The notes under the pieces were generated by a model. That model worked only from the letters and a program-made list of their open reading frames with translations. It did no database searches and had not been told where the DNA came from. Shown here piece by piece: positions 11,625-23,510 of a stretch of DNA of 64,000 nucleotides. The stretch's first letter is position 1, and each line of letters opens with the position of its first letter. The stretch comes from Hyphomonadaceae bacterium JAD_PAG50586_4 (GTDB taxonomy: Bacteria > Pseudomonadota > Alphaproteobacteria > Caulobacterales > Aquidulcibacteraceae): the NCBI GenBank assembly GCA_023242925.1, contig CP096134.1:2127501-2191500 (forward strand). The letters run 5' to 3'. A program made the position numbers and the translations under genes.

Positions 11625-13528
11625 TGCGCCGCGTCTTCTTGTTGCGCCGTTGAACTGCGGAAGGTCTGGTTCAGCAGACGTTCGTTGCGCTGTGGGTTGG
11701 CGCGGTCGGTGATTTCCTGCTGCACGGCTTCGCCGACGCTTTGCATGACTTGTTGCTGCACCTGGGTACGCGCTTGCTCGATCAATTGCGGGTTAGCAGA
11801 GAGGTCAACGCGATTGATGCTCTCGATCGAAGCCACGAGAATGCCAGCGCCTGGGCCGGCAATATCGCTCACGACAGAGCCTTGCGGCTGGGTGAAGATT
11901 TGCGTCGACAATCCGCGTGACGGGATTTGTTCGGCTTCCTCGCGCGAGAACGGACGTGAGGTGACGGCCATGCGGAAGCCGCGTGCGCGCGCCGCTTCTG
12001 CGAGCGTCTGGCCCCCTTCTACCGCCGCCGCCATCTCAGCGCCGAGCGCGCGCATCCGCGTGATGCGTTCGCGATTGGTCCATTCACGCACCAGATCATC
12101 GCGCACTTCTGCGAGCGGACGCACGGTGGCGGGGATGATGCGATCGACGGCGACCACCATGTCGACATCCCCGTACGGCAGGAAGTCGCTGGCTTCACCT
12201 TCCGGCGTCTCGAACGCCGTCGCCAGCAACTCTTCTTGCACGCCTTCCACAGGCGCCCCAGTTTGGTCTCGGCCGCCTTGCTCGACGGCGGCGATTGTAG
12301 TCGTCGGCAGACCTGCTGTGCGCGCTGCTTCGGTTACGCTGGCGCCGCCAGCGCGTGCGTCTTCGAACACGCCGATGGCGGCGCTCAACATTTCCCCGGC
12401 TTCGTCTTGCGCGATGGCTTGACGCAATTCATCGCGGATCGCGGCGAAGTTTGGCGCTTGCGCGGCCGTAATCGATTGTAGGCGAACGACGACGAACGGC
12501 GTCAGCTGGCCGCGCACCACGCGGGGTGCTGCATTGGCCTGCATCTCGAACACGGTGTTGGCGACAGCGGAATCCGTCACTTCGTTGCGCAGCTGGTTTT
12601 CACCGCGCAACACTTGAACGCCCAGCGCTTGCGCCACGGCGTCCGGCGCTTCACCACGCGAGAGGCGTGCGACGATATCGTTGGCTTGTGCTTCGTTGGT
12701 CGCATTGATGCGGAAATAGCTGCGGCGTTCCGGCTGTGTGAGTGCTGTGGCGCGTGCGTCGAATTCTTCACGCAGACGCGCCTCAGGCACATCCACACGC
12801 GAGATGAAGTCTTCCACGCTGGCGCGCACGAGCGTCAGGCCGCGGAATTCCGGCAGACGCAATTGCTCTTGGTTTTCTTCATAGAAGGTTTGAACCTGCG
12901 CATCGGTTGGCGCTGCAATCGCGCCAACCACGGAAGCCGGCGCCTCGGCGACGCTGATCGTGCGTGTTTCGCCCTGAAACGCCACCAGGAGCGCGCCATA
13001 GCTCGACGGCGCGCGCGTGCCGTTCACGAGCGCGTTCATCAGCATTTCCGTGGTCATGTCGCCACGGATGATTTCTTCGAATTCGGGGCCGGTGAAACCC
13101 AATTGCTGCAACAAGCTATTGTAAGCGGTTTGGTCAAAGCCGCCCGTCACCGGGTTCTGCGCCGGCGGGATCGCGCGAATATAATTGGCCACGGCCGTAT
13201 CGCTGACGCTGACGCCGAGCTTGTCGGCGTACGAGTAGAGTGCGTTGCGGGCGATGAGGCGGTCGAGCAAGCGGATATGGAATCCCGCGTCGATCGCATC
13301 CTGTTGCGTGACGTTGGCGCCTTGATTGCGCTGGTTGCGCAATTCGATGTCCAATTCGCGCGACAATTGCTGCGGCGTGATCTTGCGACCGCCGACTTCG
13401 GCAATGTTGTTAGAGCCCACGCCATTGAAGGCGTCGTTGATGCCCCAGATGGCGAACGCGACCACGAGCAAGAACAGCAGGATGTAGGCAACCCAGCCGC
13501 GCGTGAGGGTTCGCATTTGTGTGAGCAT
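11621..13528 (-). CDS. PpiD/SurA-type peptidyl-prolyl isomerase, membrane-anchored
   Basis: 635 residues from the ATG at 13528, chosen over the upstream start because GGAAGA lies in front and MLTQMRTLTRGWVAYILLF is the usual PpiD N-terminus. One transmembrane helix (about residues 13-32) anchors a periplasmic chaperone. Residues 35-200 match the SurA/PpiD N-terminal domain. The parvulin-like region is weakly conserved, as often in PpiD. Such proteins help fold outer-membrane and secreted proteins leaving the Sec channel. It is divergent from tpiA and overlaps trpE; coupling of a foldase to trp genes is common in this group. Confidence 0.85.
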   Translation of the reverse strand: MLTQMRTLTRGWVAYILLFLLVVAFAIWGINDAFNGVGSNNIAEVGGRKITPQQLSRELDIELRNQRNQGANVTQQDAIDAGFHIRLLDRLIARNALYSYADKLGVSVSDTAVANYIRAIPPAQNPVTGGFDQTAYNSLLQQLGFTGPEFEEIIRGDMTTEMLMNALVNGTRAPSSYGALLVAFQGETRTISVAEAPASVVGAIAAPTDAQVQTFYEENQEQLRLPEFRGLTLVRASVEDFISRVDVPEARLREEFDARATALTQPERRSYFRINATNEAQANDIVARLSRGEAPDAVAQALGVQVLRGENQLRNEVTDSAVANTVFEMQANAAPRVVRGQLTPFVVVRLQSITAAQAPNFAAIRDELRQAIAQDEAGEMLSAAIGVFEDARAGGASVTEAARTAGLPTTTIAAVEQGGRDQTGAPVEGVQEELLATAFETPEGEASDFLPYGDVDMVVAVDRIIPATVRPLAEVRDDLVREWTNRERITRMRALGAEMAAAVEGGQTLAEAARARGFRMAVTSRPFSREEAEQIPSRGLSTQIFTQPQGSVVSDIAGPGAGILVASIESINRVDLSANPQLIEQARTQVQQQVMQSVGEAVQQEITDRANPQRNERLLNQTFRSSTAQQEDAAQ

Positions 13529-13624
13529 GGTGTCTTCCAGTAAGCGTGAGGCCGCGGACAATAGAGACGGCCCCGAACCGGGGCAATCGCCGCAGACTGC
13601 CGCATGGGGCAAAGGGGAGAAGGA

Positions 13625-14378
13625 ATGGGCGTGCGTAAGCCGTTGATCGCCGGAAACTGGAAAATGTATGGCCGGCGCGCCGCCTTAAGCGAAATTGCCG
13701 CGCTGCACGAGCGGGTCGGCCAGGTTTCGGGCGCGATCGACGCGCTGATCTGCCCGCCCTTTCCTATATCGCCGCAGCCGCCGAGGCGGCGCGCGGCAGT
13801 GCGATCCTGATTGGCGGCCAAGATTGCAGCCCGGTGGCGGATGATTCGGCCCGAACCGGCGAAGTCTCGGCGGCGATGCTGGTCGATGTGGGCGCCCGTT
13901 ACGTGATCGTCGGCCATTCCGAGCGCCGCTTGAACCATAGCGAGAGCAACGAGCTCGTCCGTCGCAAGGCGGAGGCGGCGCTGGCCGCGGGCCTGACGCC
14001 CATCGTTTGCGTCGGTGAAACCTTGGCCGAGCGCCAAGCGGGCAGGGTGGCCGAGATCGTCGGCGGCCAAGTGCGCCAGAGCGTGCCAGATAGCGGCGGC
14101 GTGGTGGTGGCCTACGAACCGGTCTGGGCCATCGGCGCCAACAGCACGCCGACCATGCCTGAGATTGCTGAGGTCCATCGCCTGATCCGCGAAACACTCC
14201 AGGCCAAATTCGGCGACGAGGCGAACCGGACGCGTATCCTTTATGGCGGTTCGGTCGGACCAAAGAACGCGGCCGAGATCTTTCCGCTGACGGCGTCGAT
14301 GGCGCTCTGGTAGGCCGGGCTAGTCTCAAAGCCTCTGACTTTGCAGCAATTATTCTTGCGCACCCGGCTGCTGTGTAG
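13625..14378 (+). CDS. tpiA: triose-phosphate isomerase TpiA, two frameshifts
   Basis: The start at 13625 (RBS GGAGAAGG) gives [16 protein letters not shown] with the catalytic lysine. The frame then breaks near 13764 (CCCTTTCC, repaired by a fourth T) and resumes with IGGQDCS, HSERR (catalytic His) and [10 protein letters not shown] (catalytic Glu). It breaks again near 14297: one added G restores GVDGALVG and a natural end at the TAG of 14376-14378. Full length would be about 250 residues, normal for TpiA. In the restored frame the second glycine of the phosphate-binding VGG is read as arginine (CGG), possibly another base error. Confidence 0.9.
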
Positions 14379-14487
14379 GGGTGCTTTCGAGCGGGCTGGC
14401 GTTTAAGATCAGGCTCAGCTATTGAGCGCCCTTTCGCGCGCGCCCATCTGGGCGAAGCGATAAGGCTGCGCGGGAGACGGTGGGTCT

Positions 14488-15182
14488 ATGGAAGTCGTCG
14501 TTCTCAGCATTCATTTGCTGGTCTGCATCTGCTTGATTGGCTTGGTTTTGTTGCAGCGCTCCGAAGGTGGCGCGCTGGGCATGGGCGGCGGCGGCGGCGG
14601 CTCGCTGATGAGTGGGCGAGGTGCTGCTGACGCGCTGGCCAAGATGACCCAAGTCGCGGGCGGTTTTTCCTTGTGACGTCGCTGGGCCTTACCTTCCTTT
14701 CGAGCGCGGGCACGGCCAATGCCGGCCGCTCGGTCTTCGACAACGCCCCGGCCGAGCAATCCGCGCCGGCAATCCCGACCCTGCCGCCGGCCTCAACGAC
14801 ACCCGATCCGACCGAAAGCAGCGCGCCGCAGGCGGCCGAAACGCAATTGGCTTCGGCCGTGACGCCTGGCCCGGCAGTTGCGGCTGCGTCACCGGCGACG
14901 ACGCCGAGCTCCACCGCCGCTCGCGCCGCGCCGATCGCCACGCCGCCCGCGACGACGCGTCCGGCGACGACGCAACCGGCCAGCACACGTCCTGCGCAGC
15001 GTCCCCCGGCCCCAACGACGACAGCGGCCACGCAGCCCGCCGCCACGCGTCCGCTGGTGATCCCGAACACGTCAGGTGCGGCGCTTACACTCGATCCCGC
15101 GCAAATCGCCCCCGAATCGGGTGAAGCTGGTTCGAATGGTGTGGAAGCCGTCCGCCGCGAGCGGGCAGGTCCGGACCAATAG
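14488..15182 (+). CDS. secG: Sec translocon subunit SecG with long C-terminal tail, one frameshift
   Basis: The first frame encodes MEVVVLSIHLLVCICLIGLV, then LLQRSEGGALGMGGGGGG, the SecG signature: one membrane helix and the cytoplasmic glycine-rich loop. It stops at GGFSL because TTTTT near 14670 is one T short. With T6 it reads GGFFLVTSLGLTFLSS, the second helix, and continues to the TAG at 15182. The continuation is a tail of about 150 residues rich in Ala, Pro and Thr. Full length is about 231 residues against 75-130 usually. SecG assists SecYE in protein export. Confidence 0.85.
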
Positions 15183-15230
15183 AATAAGCTCGACGAATAC
15201 GAGCTGGGGTTAGAACGACTTCCGGGCTGA

Positions 15231-16877
<1,647 letters not shown>

Positions 16878-16911
16878 GCGCATCCGTCAAAAGCAAGCTG
16901 TCGGGCGCCGG

Positions 16912-17765
16912 CTAGGCTGTTACGCGATGGGCGAACGCGCTGACGTCGGTGAGCACAGGCGCGCGGCCGCGGAATGGGCGCGAAAGCGCCAGCAGGATCT
17001 CGATATGATCGACGTCTTGGTAAACCTTGCTTTCGATCGCACCACCCGCCCCGCGCATTGCAGCACTTAGTCCCTCAAGATTTCGTCGTCCAACGGTGCG
17101 GTCATCGGCGCCCCATAACAACAGAAGCGGCGGCGCATTCGCGCGGGCGAATTGAATCGGCTGCGTTTGTGCGGGATCGGGCGCGGCGGCGAATGCATGA
17201 CGTGTCGCATCCACGTCGAAGGGCAGAAAATCGTACGGGCCGGCAAGACCTATGGCGCCGCGTATCCGTGATGCGTCCACGCCAGCATCGTGAAGGAAGC
17301 GCCCGTCCAGCGCCAGCATGATGGCGTTGTAGGCGCCCGCGGAGTGGCCGGCGAGAACGATACGATTTGGATCGCCGCCGTGTACGGCCCCATTGTCGGC
17401 GATCCAGCGGGTGGCTAGAGCGCAATCGTCCAGAAAGCTCGGAAACCGGACCTCTGGGACCAGGCGATAATTGGGGATGACAGTGAGGAAACCCTGCGCG
17501 GCGAGGGCGGCGCCGAGGAAATTGTAGTCGTCCTTTTCCCCCGAACGCCAAGAGCCGCCGTAGAAAAAATCAGAACAGGCGACGCTTCGCTCGTCTGTGT
17601 CGGCGCATAGACGTCAAGCCGCTGACGGGGATTGTGGCCGTAAGGGGCGTCGCGGACGATCTGGCGTCCGCCTGCGTCGCGTGGCGCGATCGTATCGAAC
17701 GTTCCCAGCGAGGGGGTGCATGCGGCCAGGGTGGGGAGGGCGGCGAGCAATGTGCGACGATGCAT
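16912..17765 (-). CDS. alpha/beta hydrolase (esterase-like) lipoprotein, one frameshift
   Basis: The start at 17765 gives MHRRTLLAALPTLAACTPS, a lipoprotein signal with the lipobox LAAC. The frame breaks near 17565 where a run of six T on the coding strand needs a seventh; this restores FYGGSWRSGEKDDYNFLG (oxyanion motif like HGGSW). Downstream are VIPNYRLVPE, the nucleophile elbow GHSAGAYNAI, ADDRTVG (acid) and DHIEIL (histidine). Full length is about 284 residues. It resembles the BD-FAE / carboxylesterase group; substrate unknown. It points toward pyrG. Confidence 0.78.
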
Positions 17766-17885
17766 ACCCCATGTACGAGCCCCAGCCGACGACGGATGTC
17801 CAGAGCACGCATCCAAACCGTGTCAGCCACGCATCTCCTAGTTAAAGGACGCTCAAATTGCGTCCGGCAGGCTTAGGGGAATGTC

Positions 17886-18503
17886 ATGCGTTTGATTTTG
17901 GCGGGCTGCGCATTGGCGCTGGTGGCGGCTGGTCCGGCGTTCGCCGAGCCGCGTCAGCATTCTGGCTTCACCCGCGTCAACGCGAGCGCCGGCACGGATG
18001 TGGTCGTTACGGCGGGTTCGCCCTTCAGCGTCGATGTCAGCGGCCCGGGCGCCGCGCGCGTAATCACGCGGGTGTCAGGCGACACGTTGATCGTGGAGCG
18101 CCGCAACAGCTGGTTTTCCTGGGGGCCGTCGCAGCGCGCTGAAGTGCGCGTGAGCATGCCGCGCATCGAGGGGCTATCCTCATCGAGCGGCGCCGATCTT
18201 GTCGCCAGCAATGTCACGGCGGACGCGATCGCGCTCTCAACGTCCTCCGGCGCCGACCTCCGCGTCAGCGGCCGCTGCGCGACCTTCACCGCCGATGCGT
18301 CGAGCGGCAGTGATCTCAACGCAGAAGCGCTGCGCTGCGAGAATGGAAGCGTCGATGTGTCCTCCGGGGCAGACGCACGCGTGTTCGCCAGCGGTCGGCT
18401 CAATGTGGACGCATCGAGCGGCGCTGACGTGGTCGTCTTTGGCGATGCGGGGCTGGGCGAGGTCTCCATGTCCTCCGGCGGCTCGATGCGAAGGGCAGAT
18501 TGA
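17886..18503 (+). CDS. exported DUF2807 (head GIN) protein, SSGAD-repeat paralogue
   Basis: 205 residues with a signal peptide ending about residue 20 (GPAFA-EP). The body is a DUF2807-type beta solenoid: the motif SSGAD or a close variant recurs about every 17-20 residues (SSSSGADLVAS, TSSGADLRVSG, ASSGSDLNAE, VSSGADARV, ASSGADVVV). An AGGGGA-like ribosome binding site precedes the ATG. Function is unknown; such proteins are periplasmic or surface exposed. It is followed by a paralogue after 87 bases, probably the product of a tandem duplication. Confidence 0.8.
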   Translation: MRLILAGCALALVAAGPAFAEPRQHSGFTRVNASAGTDVVVTAGSPFSVDVSGPGAARVITRVSGDTLIVERRNSWFSWGPSQRAEVRVSMPRIEGLSSSSGADLVASNVTADAIALSTSSGADLRVSGRCATFTADASSGSDLNAEALRCENGSVDVSSGADARVFASGRLNVDASSGADVVVFGDAGLGEVSMSSGGSMRRAD

Positions 18504-18590
18504 TCGGGGCGTGCATCCAAGCGCCCGCCACGAAGCATCTCAATACACTAGGAAGGCATTGCGCCCGAGCGCGCCTGAAATCTGGAGGAA

Positions 18591-19205
18591 ATGATGAAGC
18601 GGGCACTTGCCGTTACACTGGTCGCCCTGGCGCTCGCCGCGCCGGCCTCGGCTGAAACGCGAAATCTACGCGGCTTTACCGCGATCAACGTCTCCGACGG
18701 CATTGATCTCGATATTACCGCCAGTTCGCCTTATGCGATCGAAGTTACGGGGCGAGACGCTGCACGCGTCGAGACCGTGGTTGAGGATGGCACGTTGCGT
18801 ATTCGTCAGCGCAATCGCTCCTGGTTCGGCCGCAACGACCTCGACGCCAATGTGCGTGTGAACCTGCCGCACTTGAACGCGCTCGCGGCCTCGCGCGGCG
18901 TGTCGGTGGCCGCGACTGGCATTGAAGCCGAGACGTTCGATCTTTCCGCTGCAATGGGCGCGGACGTGCGCGTTGCCGGCACGTGCGGGGCGCTGGATCT
19001 ATCGGCCGCGATGGGCGCCAGCGTACGCGCGGGCGATCTGCACTGCCGCACCGCTGACGTCTCCGCCGCGATGGGCGCGGACGCACGCATCTTCGTGACC
19101 GAGACGTATGAGGGCTCAGCCTCCATGGGCGCCTCGATCAATGTTGCCGGCGATGGCGCCAGCCGCGGTCGCTCCACGGCGATGGGCGGGTCCATCACCG
19201 ACTAG
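18591..19205 (+). CDS. exported DUF2807 (head GIN) protein, SAAMGA-repeat paralogue
   Basis: 204 residues with a signal peptide (APASA-ET). It shares the layout of the upstream gene, including ITASSPYAIEVTGRDAARV against VVTAGSPFSVDVSGPGAARV, but the solenoid turns carry SAAMGAD/S (LSAAMGADVRVAG, LSAAMGASVRAG, VSAAMGADARIF, GSASMGASINVAG) where the other has SSGAD. The start is one of two adjacent ATG codons behind GGAGGAA. Unknown function; the paired, repeat-specific divergence suggests two related structural or ligand-binding proteins. Confidence 0.8.
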   Translation: MMKRALAVTLVALALAAPASAETRNLRGFTAINVSDGIDLDITASSPYAIEVTGRDAARVETVVEDGTLRIRQRNRSWFGRNDLDANVRVNLPHLNALAASRGVSVAATGIEAETFDLSAAMGADVRVAGTCGALDLSAAMGASVRAGDLHCRTADVSAAMGADARIFVTETYEGSASMGASINVAGDGASRGRSTAMGGSITD

Positions 19206-19238
19206 GGAACCGGCGGTTCCATGCCGCGTTTGTGCGCT

Positions 19239-20143
19239 ATGGACTCCATTGCTGCGGAAAAACTGAAGCGCCAACGCGCCGACCCATACCTGAGGTCGGC
19301 GCGAAGGCGTTTATCCTCTTCAACGAGAAGGCCGGCAGCGTTTCGGCAGGCGACGGCGAAAAGCTTGTTGAAGCGGTGCGGCAAGCCGGCATCCAAGATT
19401 TCGTGATGATTGGGCCGGAGAAGCTTTCGCGCAAATTGCTCGAACGGGCGCGCAAGTTCGATGTGCTGATCGTGCTGGGTGGCGACGGCACTGCACGTAC
19501 GGTCGCCGAGCTTGCGCCGCGCGATGGCCCGCCGCTCGTGCTGCTGCCTGGCGGCACGTTGAACATTCTGCCGAAGGCGCTTTACGGCGAACTCGCTTGG
19601 CCTGAGGCGTTGGCCGCTGCTCTCGAACGCGGCGTGGTAAAGCGTCTGACTTCAGGTCGCGCGAACGGTGAGCCGTTTTACGTGGCGGCCTTGTTTGGCC
19701 CATCGACGTTGCTCGCCCGAGCGCGCGAAGCGATGCGCGAGGGCAAACCGCTCTCGGCCTGGCGGCGCTTCATGCATGCCTGGAAGCGTTCGTTTACCCG
19801 CAGCATCCGCGCGCGCGTCGGGCGCGAGCCCATGCAGAAGGCCGAAGCGATCGGCGTTTTGTGTCCGGCCTTCTCTGGCGGCATCGAGGCGGACACGCTG
19901 GAATGGGTGAAGCTCGACGCACGGCATCTGCTCGACTTTGCTCGGGTGAGCTTGCGGGCGCTGACAGCGGATTGGCGGAATGATTCAAGCGTTCAAATCG
20001 CGCCTTGCAAAACCAGCGACATCGTCTCGCTTGGCGTTATTCCCGCCACGCTCGACGGCGAGCCGCGTATGTTCATGTCGCGCGTGCGGGTGACCTATGA
20101 CGCTCGGGGGCCGCGGGTGATCGCGCTTGAGGACAAAGTCTAA
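19239..20143 (+). CDS. diacylglycerol kinase family (YegS/LCB5-like) protein, one frameshift near start
   Basis: About 300 residues. The nucleotide-binding motif VLGGDGTARTVAELA and LLPGGTLNILPKAL (GGT-N) are clear signs of the DAGK catalytic domain. The start MDSIAAEKLKRQRADP at 19239 is in a different frame from the body; adding one C to the C3 run near 19289 joins it to IPEVGAKAFILFNEKAGSV. Without that base the body would need a GTG at 19232. It may phosphorylate a diacylglycerol or sphingoid-type lipid; the substrate cannot be told. The next gene follows directly at its stop codon. Confidence 0.8.
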
Positions 20144-20959
20144 GTGCAACTCGTTCATCTTACCGACTTGCACTTTGGCTGCGAGGATAAGGCGGCGCTG
20201 AAGGCGGCGGAGAAATACATCGCCGAGATCAAGCCAGACGCCGTGATCGTCACCGGCGATATTTCCAAGGACGGTTTGGAAAGCGAGCTGACGGCCGCTT
20301 GTGATTGGATGCGCGGGTTGGCGGCGCCGGTGATGCTGACGCCCGGCAATCACGACGTGCCGTATTATGAAATGCTCGGCCGTCTGCTCTATCCCTGGGA
20401 TCGTTATGAGCGTGCGGCGCATGGCATTCAGACGGCGCCTTGGCACACGCCGCTTTGGAGCATCGTGCCGATCAACACGGCGCGGGCTTGGCAATTTCGT
20501 TTGAACTGGGCGCAAGGCGAAATCTCGCGCGGACAGACCGCGATCGCCGGCGGCGAATTGCAGCGTGGCGATGAGGGAGCGCTGCGGATTGTCATCACTC
20601 ACCATCCGCTCGACTGGCCGAACGACGCGCCGATCAAGGGGCTGACGCGGGGCGGACAACGGGGGTTGGAGAAGCTGATTGATTCTGGGGCTGAGCTCTT
20701 CTTGAGCGGGCATCTCCATTTCGCTTCGGCCCGGCTGGTGGGGACCCGGGCGCTCTCGGTGACCAGCGGGACGCTCTCGCAGCGGGTCCGGCACGAGCCG
20801 TGCGCCTTTACCGTCATCCGCCGGCCCGAGCCCCGCACGATCGAGACCGAGGTGGTTCATGTCGTCCAGGGCGTATGCCAGAGCGCCAGCACCCGCCGGT
20901 TCGGCTTGGCCGAGCTGCCTGCGCTGGACCAGCCGGCTGAAATTCACGCCCAGGTCTGA
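20144..20959 (+). CDS. calcineurin-type metallophosphoesterase
   Basis: 271 residues starting with a GTG directly after the TAA of the kinase gene. The five metal motifs of the family are all present: HLTDLHFG, VTGDIS, TPGNHDVPY, ITHHPLD and SGHLHFA. The family splits phosphodiesters or phosphomonoesters in nucleotides, lipids or proteins. The tight pairing with a lipid-kinase-like gene suggests a shared phospholipid or nucleotide role, but nothing in the sequence proves the substrate. Confidence 0.85.
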   Translation: MQLVHLTDLHFGCEDKAALKAAEKYIAEIKPDAVIVTGDISKDGLESELTAACDWMRGLAAPVMLTPGNHDVPYYEMLGRLLYPWDRYERAAHGIQTAPWHTPLWSIVPINTARAWQFRLNWAQGEISRGQTAIAGGELQRGDEGALRIVITHHPLDWPNDAPIKGLTRGGQRGLEKLIDSGAELFLSGHLHFASARLVGTRALSVTSGTLSQRVRHEPCAFTVIRRPEPRTIETEVVHVVQGVCQSASTRRFGLAELPALDQPAEIHAQV

Positions 20960-21058
20960 GGTTTCCGCCTCGGCCGGCCTTGCCGGGCGGCTCCGATTGG
21001 ACTATCAGCCCCGCTTTCCGCTCGCGCGGGTCCCGATTTATACCGGAGTTCACCGGCA

Positions 21059-21241
21059 ATGGCCGTTCCGAAGCGAAAGACTACGCCCTCCCGCCGGGGT
21101 ATGCGCCGCGCCCACGATGCGCTGGGCAAGAACACCTATGTCGAAGACAAGGAATCGGGAGAGCTGCGACGCCCGCACCATATCGACCTGAAGACTGGCC
21201 GCTATCGCGGCAAACAGATCCTTCAGCCGAAGGAAGACTGA
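21059..21241 (+). CDS. rpmF: 50S ribosomal protein L32
   Basis: 60 residues: [20 protein letters not shown] is the L32 N-terminus and [15 protein letters not shown] its C-terminal signature. It lacks the four zinc cysteines found in some L32 proteins, as usual in alphaproteobacteria. It stands alone, followed by an intrinsic terminator. Confidence 0.96.
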   Translation: MAVPKRKTTPSRRGMRRAHDALGKNTYVEDKESGELRRPHHIDLKTGRYRGKQILQPKED

Positions 21242-22600
<1,359 letters not shown>

Positions 22601-22767
22601 CGCCCACGCTCACGTCCTCACTCGATCGGGGAGGTGGCGCGGGCGTTCGCACGCGACGGAGGGAGGCGCTGCGATTTGCCGGGCGCGGCGCTGCGCGTTG
22701 CTCACGCCACCCTCTCCCACACCGGCACAGGGGTGACGCAGCAAGCGAGCCCGGCGCCTGGTTTGCA
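22601..22767. repeat. GC-rich intergenic repeat region after eno
   Basis: No gene is seen between eno and the next ORF. The stretch 22614-22639 (GTCCTCACTCG..CGGGGAGGTGGCG) matches 35378-35405 after lipA (GTCCTCACCCG..CGGGGAGGTGGCG) at nearly every position apart from a short central gap. The core GGGGAGGTGG also occurs inside pdhB. This looks like a copy, perhaps partial, of a dispersed palindromic element typical of alphaproteobacterial intergenic regions. Confidence 0.6.
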
Positions 22768-22812
22768 TTGATCGGGCGAAAGGCGGCGCTGGGGCCGCTG
22801 GCGGGATTATTC

Positions 22813-23103
22813 ATGAAGCTGCCTGCGCATAAATCGGGACACTTCGTCGGCTGGTTGAGCCTCTCCGAGAAACAATCGTTCGCTTGGGCGCTTCGGATCG
22901 AAGTGTCGAACAAGGCGGCGGTGATGGTGCCGGTGCGGGTCGAGAACCGCGATCGCGGCTGGACCCATTATCATTACGCCGACCTGACGGCCGTGCCGGC
23001 CTATCAGATCAACCAACTCGTCTATTCGGGCCATCTCACCGAAGCGGCCGCAAACGAGGGTGACGCCGATAGGCGTGACCAACGTCACGACGCGGCGGCC
23101 TAA
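22813..23103 (+). CDS. hypothetical protein
   Basis: A 96-residue ORF from the ATG at 22813; an in-frame TTG at 22768 would add 15 residues. The sequence starts MKLPAHKSGHFVGWLSLSEK, has a central aromatic and charged stretch (ENRDRGWTHYHYADL) and a charged C-terminus (DADRRDQRHDAAA). No signal peptide or membrane segment is seen. I do not recognise the family. Composition is like neighbouring genes, so it may be real. Its stop lies seven bases before the hairpin that covers the ribosome binding site of the next small ORF. Confidence 0.5.
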   Translation: MKLPAHKSGHFVGWLSLSEKQSFAWALRIEVSNKAAVMVPVRVENRDRGWTHYHYADLTAVPAYQINQLVYSGHLTEAAANEGDADRRDQRHDAAA

Positions 23104-23110
23104 AGACCGT

Positions 23111-23151
23111 AGGCTCCCTTCATCGCCAGAGGGCGATGAGGAAAGGAGCCT
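23111..23151 (+). promoter_or_regulatory. hairpin covering the ribosome binding site of the 31-codon ORF
   Basis: AGGCTCC (23111-23117) pairs with GGAGCCT (23145-23151), and TCATCGCC (23120-23127) pairs with GGCGATGA (23132-23139), giving two perfect helices with a small internal loop and a 4-base tip. The Shine-Dalgarno GGAG at 23145-23148 lies in the lower helix, seven bases before the ATG at 23156. The fold could control translation of the small ORF; no U-tract follows, so it is not an intrinsic terminator. Confidence 0.5.
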
Positions 23152-23155
23152 GACC

Positions 23156-23251
23156 ATGTTGATCCGCTTTAGCTGCCTGATGCTTGCTTTGACGGCCTTC
23201 GTGCCGGGCGCCTTTGCGACGCTCAACCAAGCTGCGCAGATCATCGCCTGA
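23156..23251 (+). CDS. small secreted or membrane peptide, 31 residues
   Basis: MLIRFSCLMLALTAFVPGAF followed by ATLNQAAQIIA. The ORF has a strong GGAG Shine-Dalgarno seven bases upstream. The peptide is nearly all hydrophobic with one N-terminal arginine and an AFA site, so it looks like a signal peptide with a very short mature part, or a small membrane peptide. It sits between a hairpin and a strong terminator, so it is probably the last item of its transcript. Unrecognised; a leader peptide or chance ORF are alternatives. Confidence 0.45.
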   Translation: MLIRFSCLMLALTAFVPGAFATLNQAAQIIA

Positions 23252-23280
23252 GGCGGCCTCCTAGCCGAACCTCAGCTGCA

Positions 23281-23314
23281 ACGGACGCGAGCCCCAGTTC
23301 GCGTCCGTTTTTTT
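23281..23314 (+). terminator. intrinsic terminator after the small ORF
   Basis: Perfect 10-bp stem ACGGACGCGA (23281-23290) and TCGCGTCCGT (23299-23308), 8-base loop, followed by a T7 run. This is one of the strongest terminators in the window and isolates the pyruvate dehydrogenase region from the genes before it. Confidence 0.92.
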
Positions 23315-23394
23315 CTGTTGGGGCTGCAAATTTTTCCTAGCGCCGAAACGCAGCCCGTTGCGAGAACAGAACAAGACCGGCCCACTATAACTAG

Positions 23395-23510
23395 TGAAGC
23401 GAGCTTAAGCTTATGATTTTAAACAATTAGAACAAACATAGAATATTTTGGAGTCTTTACGATTCCTTTACCAACGCGACTCAAGGTCCGCCCGAATCGG
23501 GGTTTGAGCC
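23395..23510 (+). promoter_or_regulatory. AT-rich probable promoter region upstream of ftsB
   Basis: Between the terminator and ftsB the base composition turns sharply AT-rich (23400-23465, with TTAAGCTTATGATTTTAAAC and TAGAATATTTT), unlike anything nearby. It probably holds the promoter of ftsB. I cannot pick -35 and -10 boxes with confidence. Confidence 0.4.

Noticed and set aside
20144..20959. Metallophosphoesterase as a UDP-diacylglucosamine hydrolase (LpxH)
   Set aside because: An LpxI is already in the lipid A cluster and the sequence is of the general calcineurin-like type.
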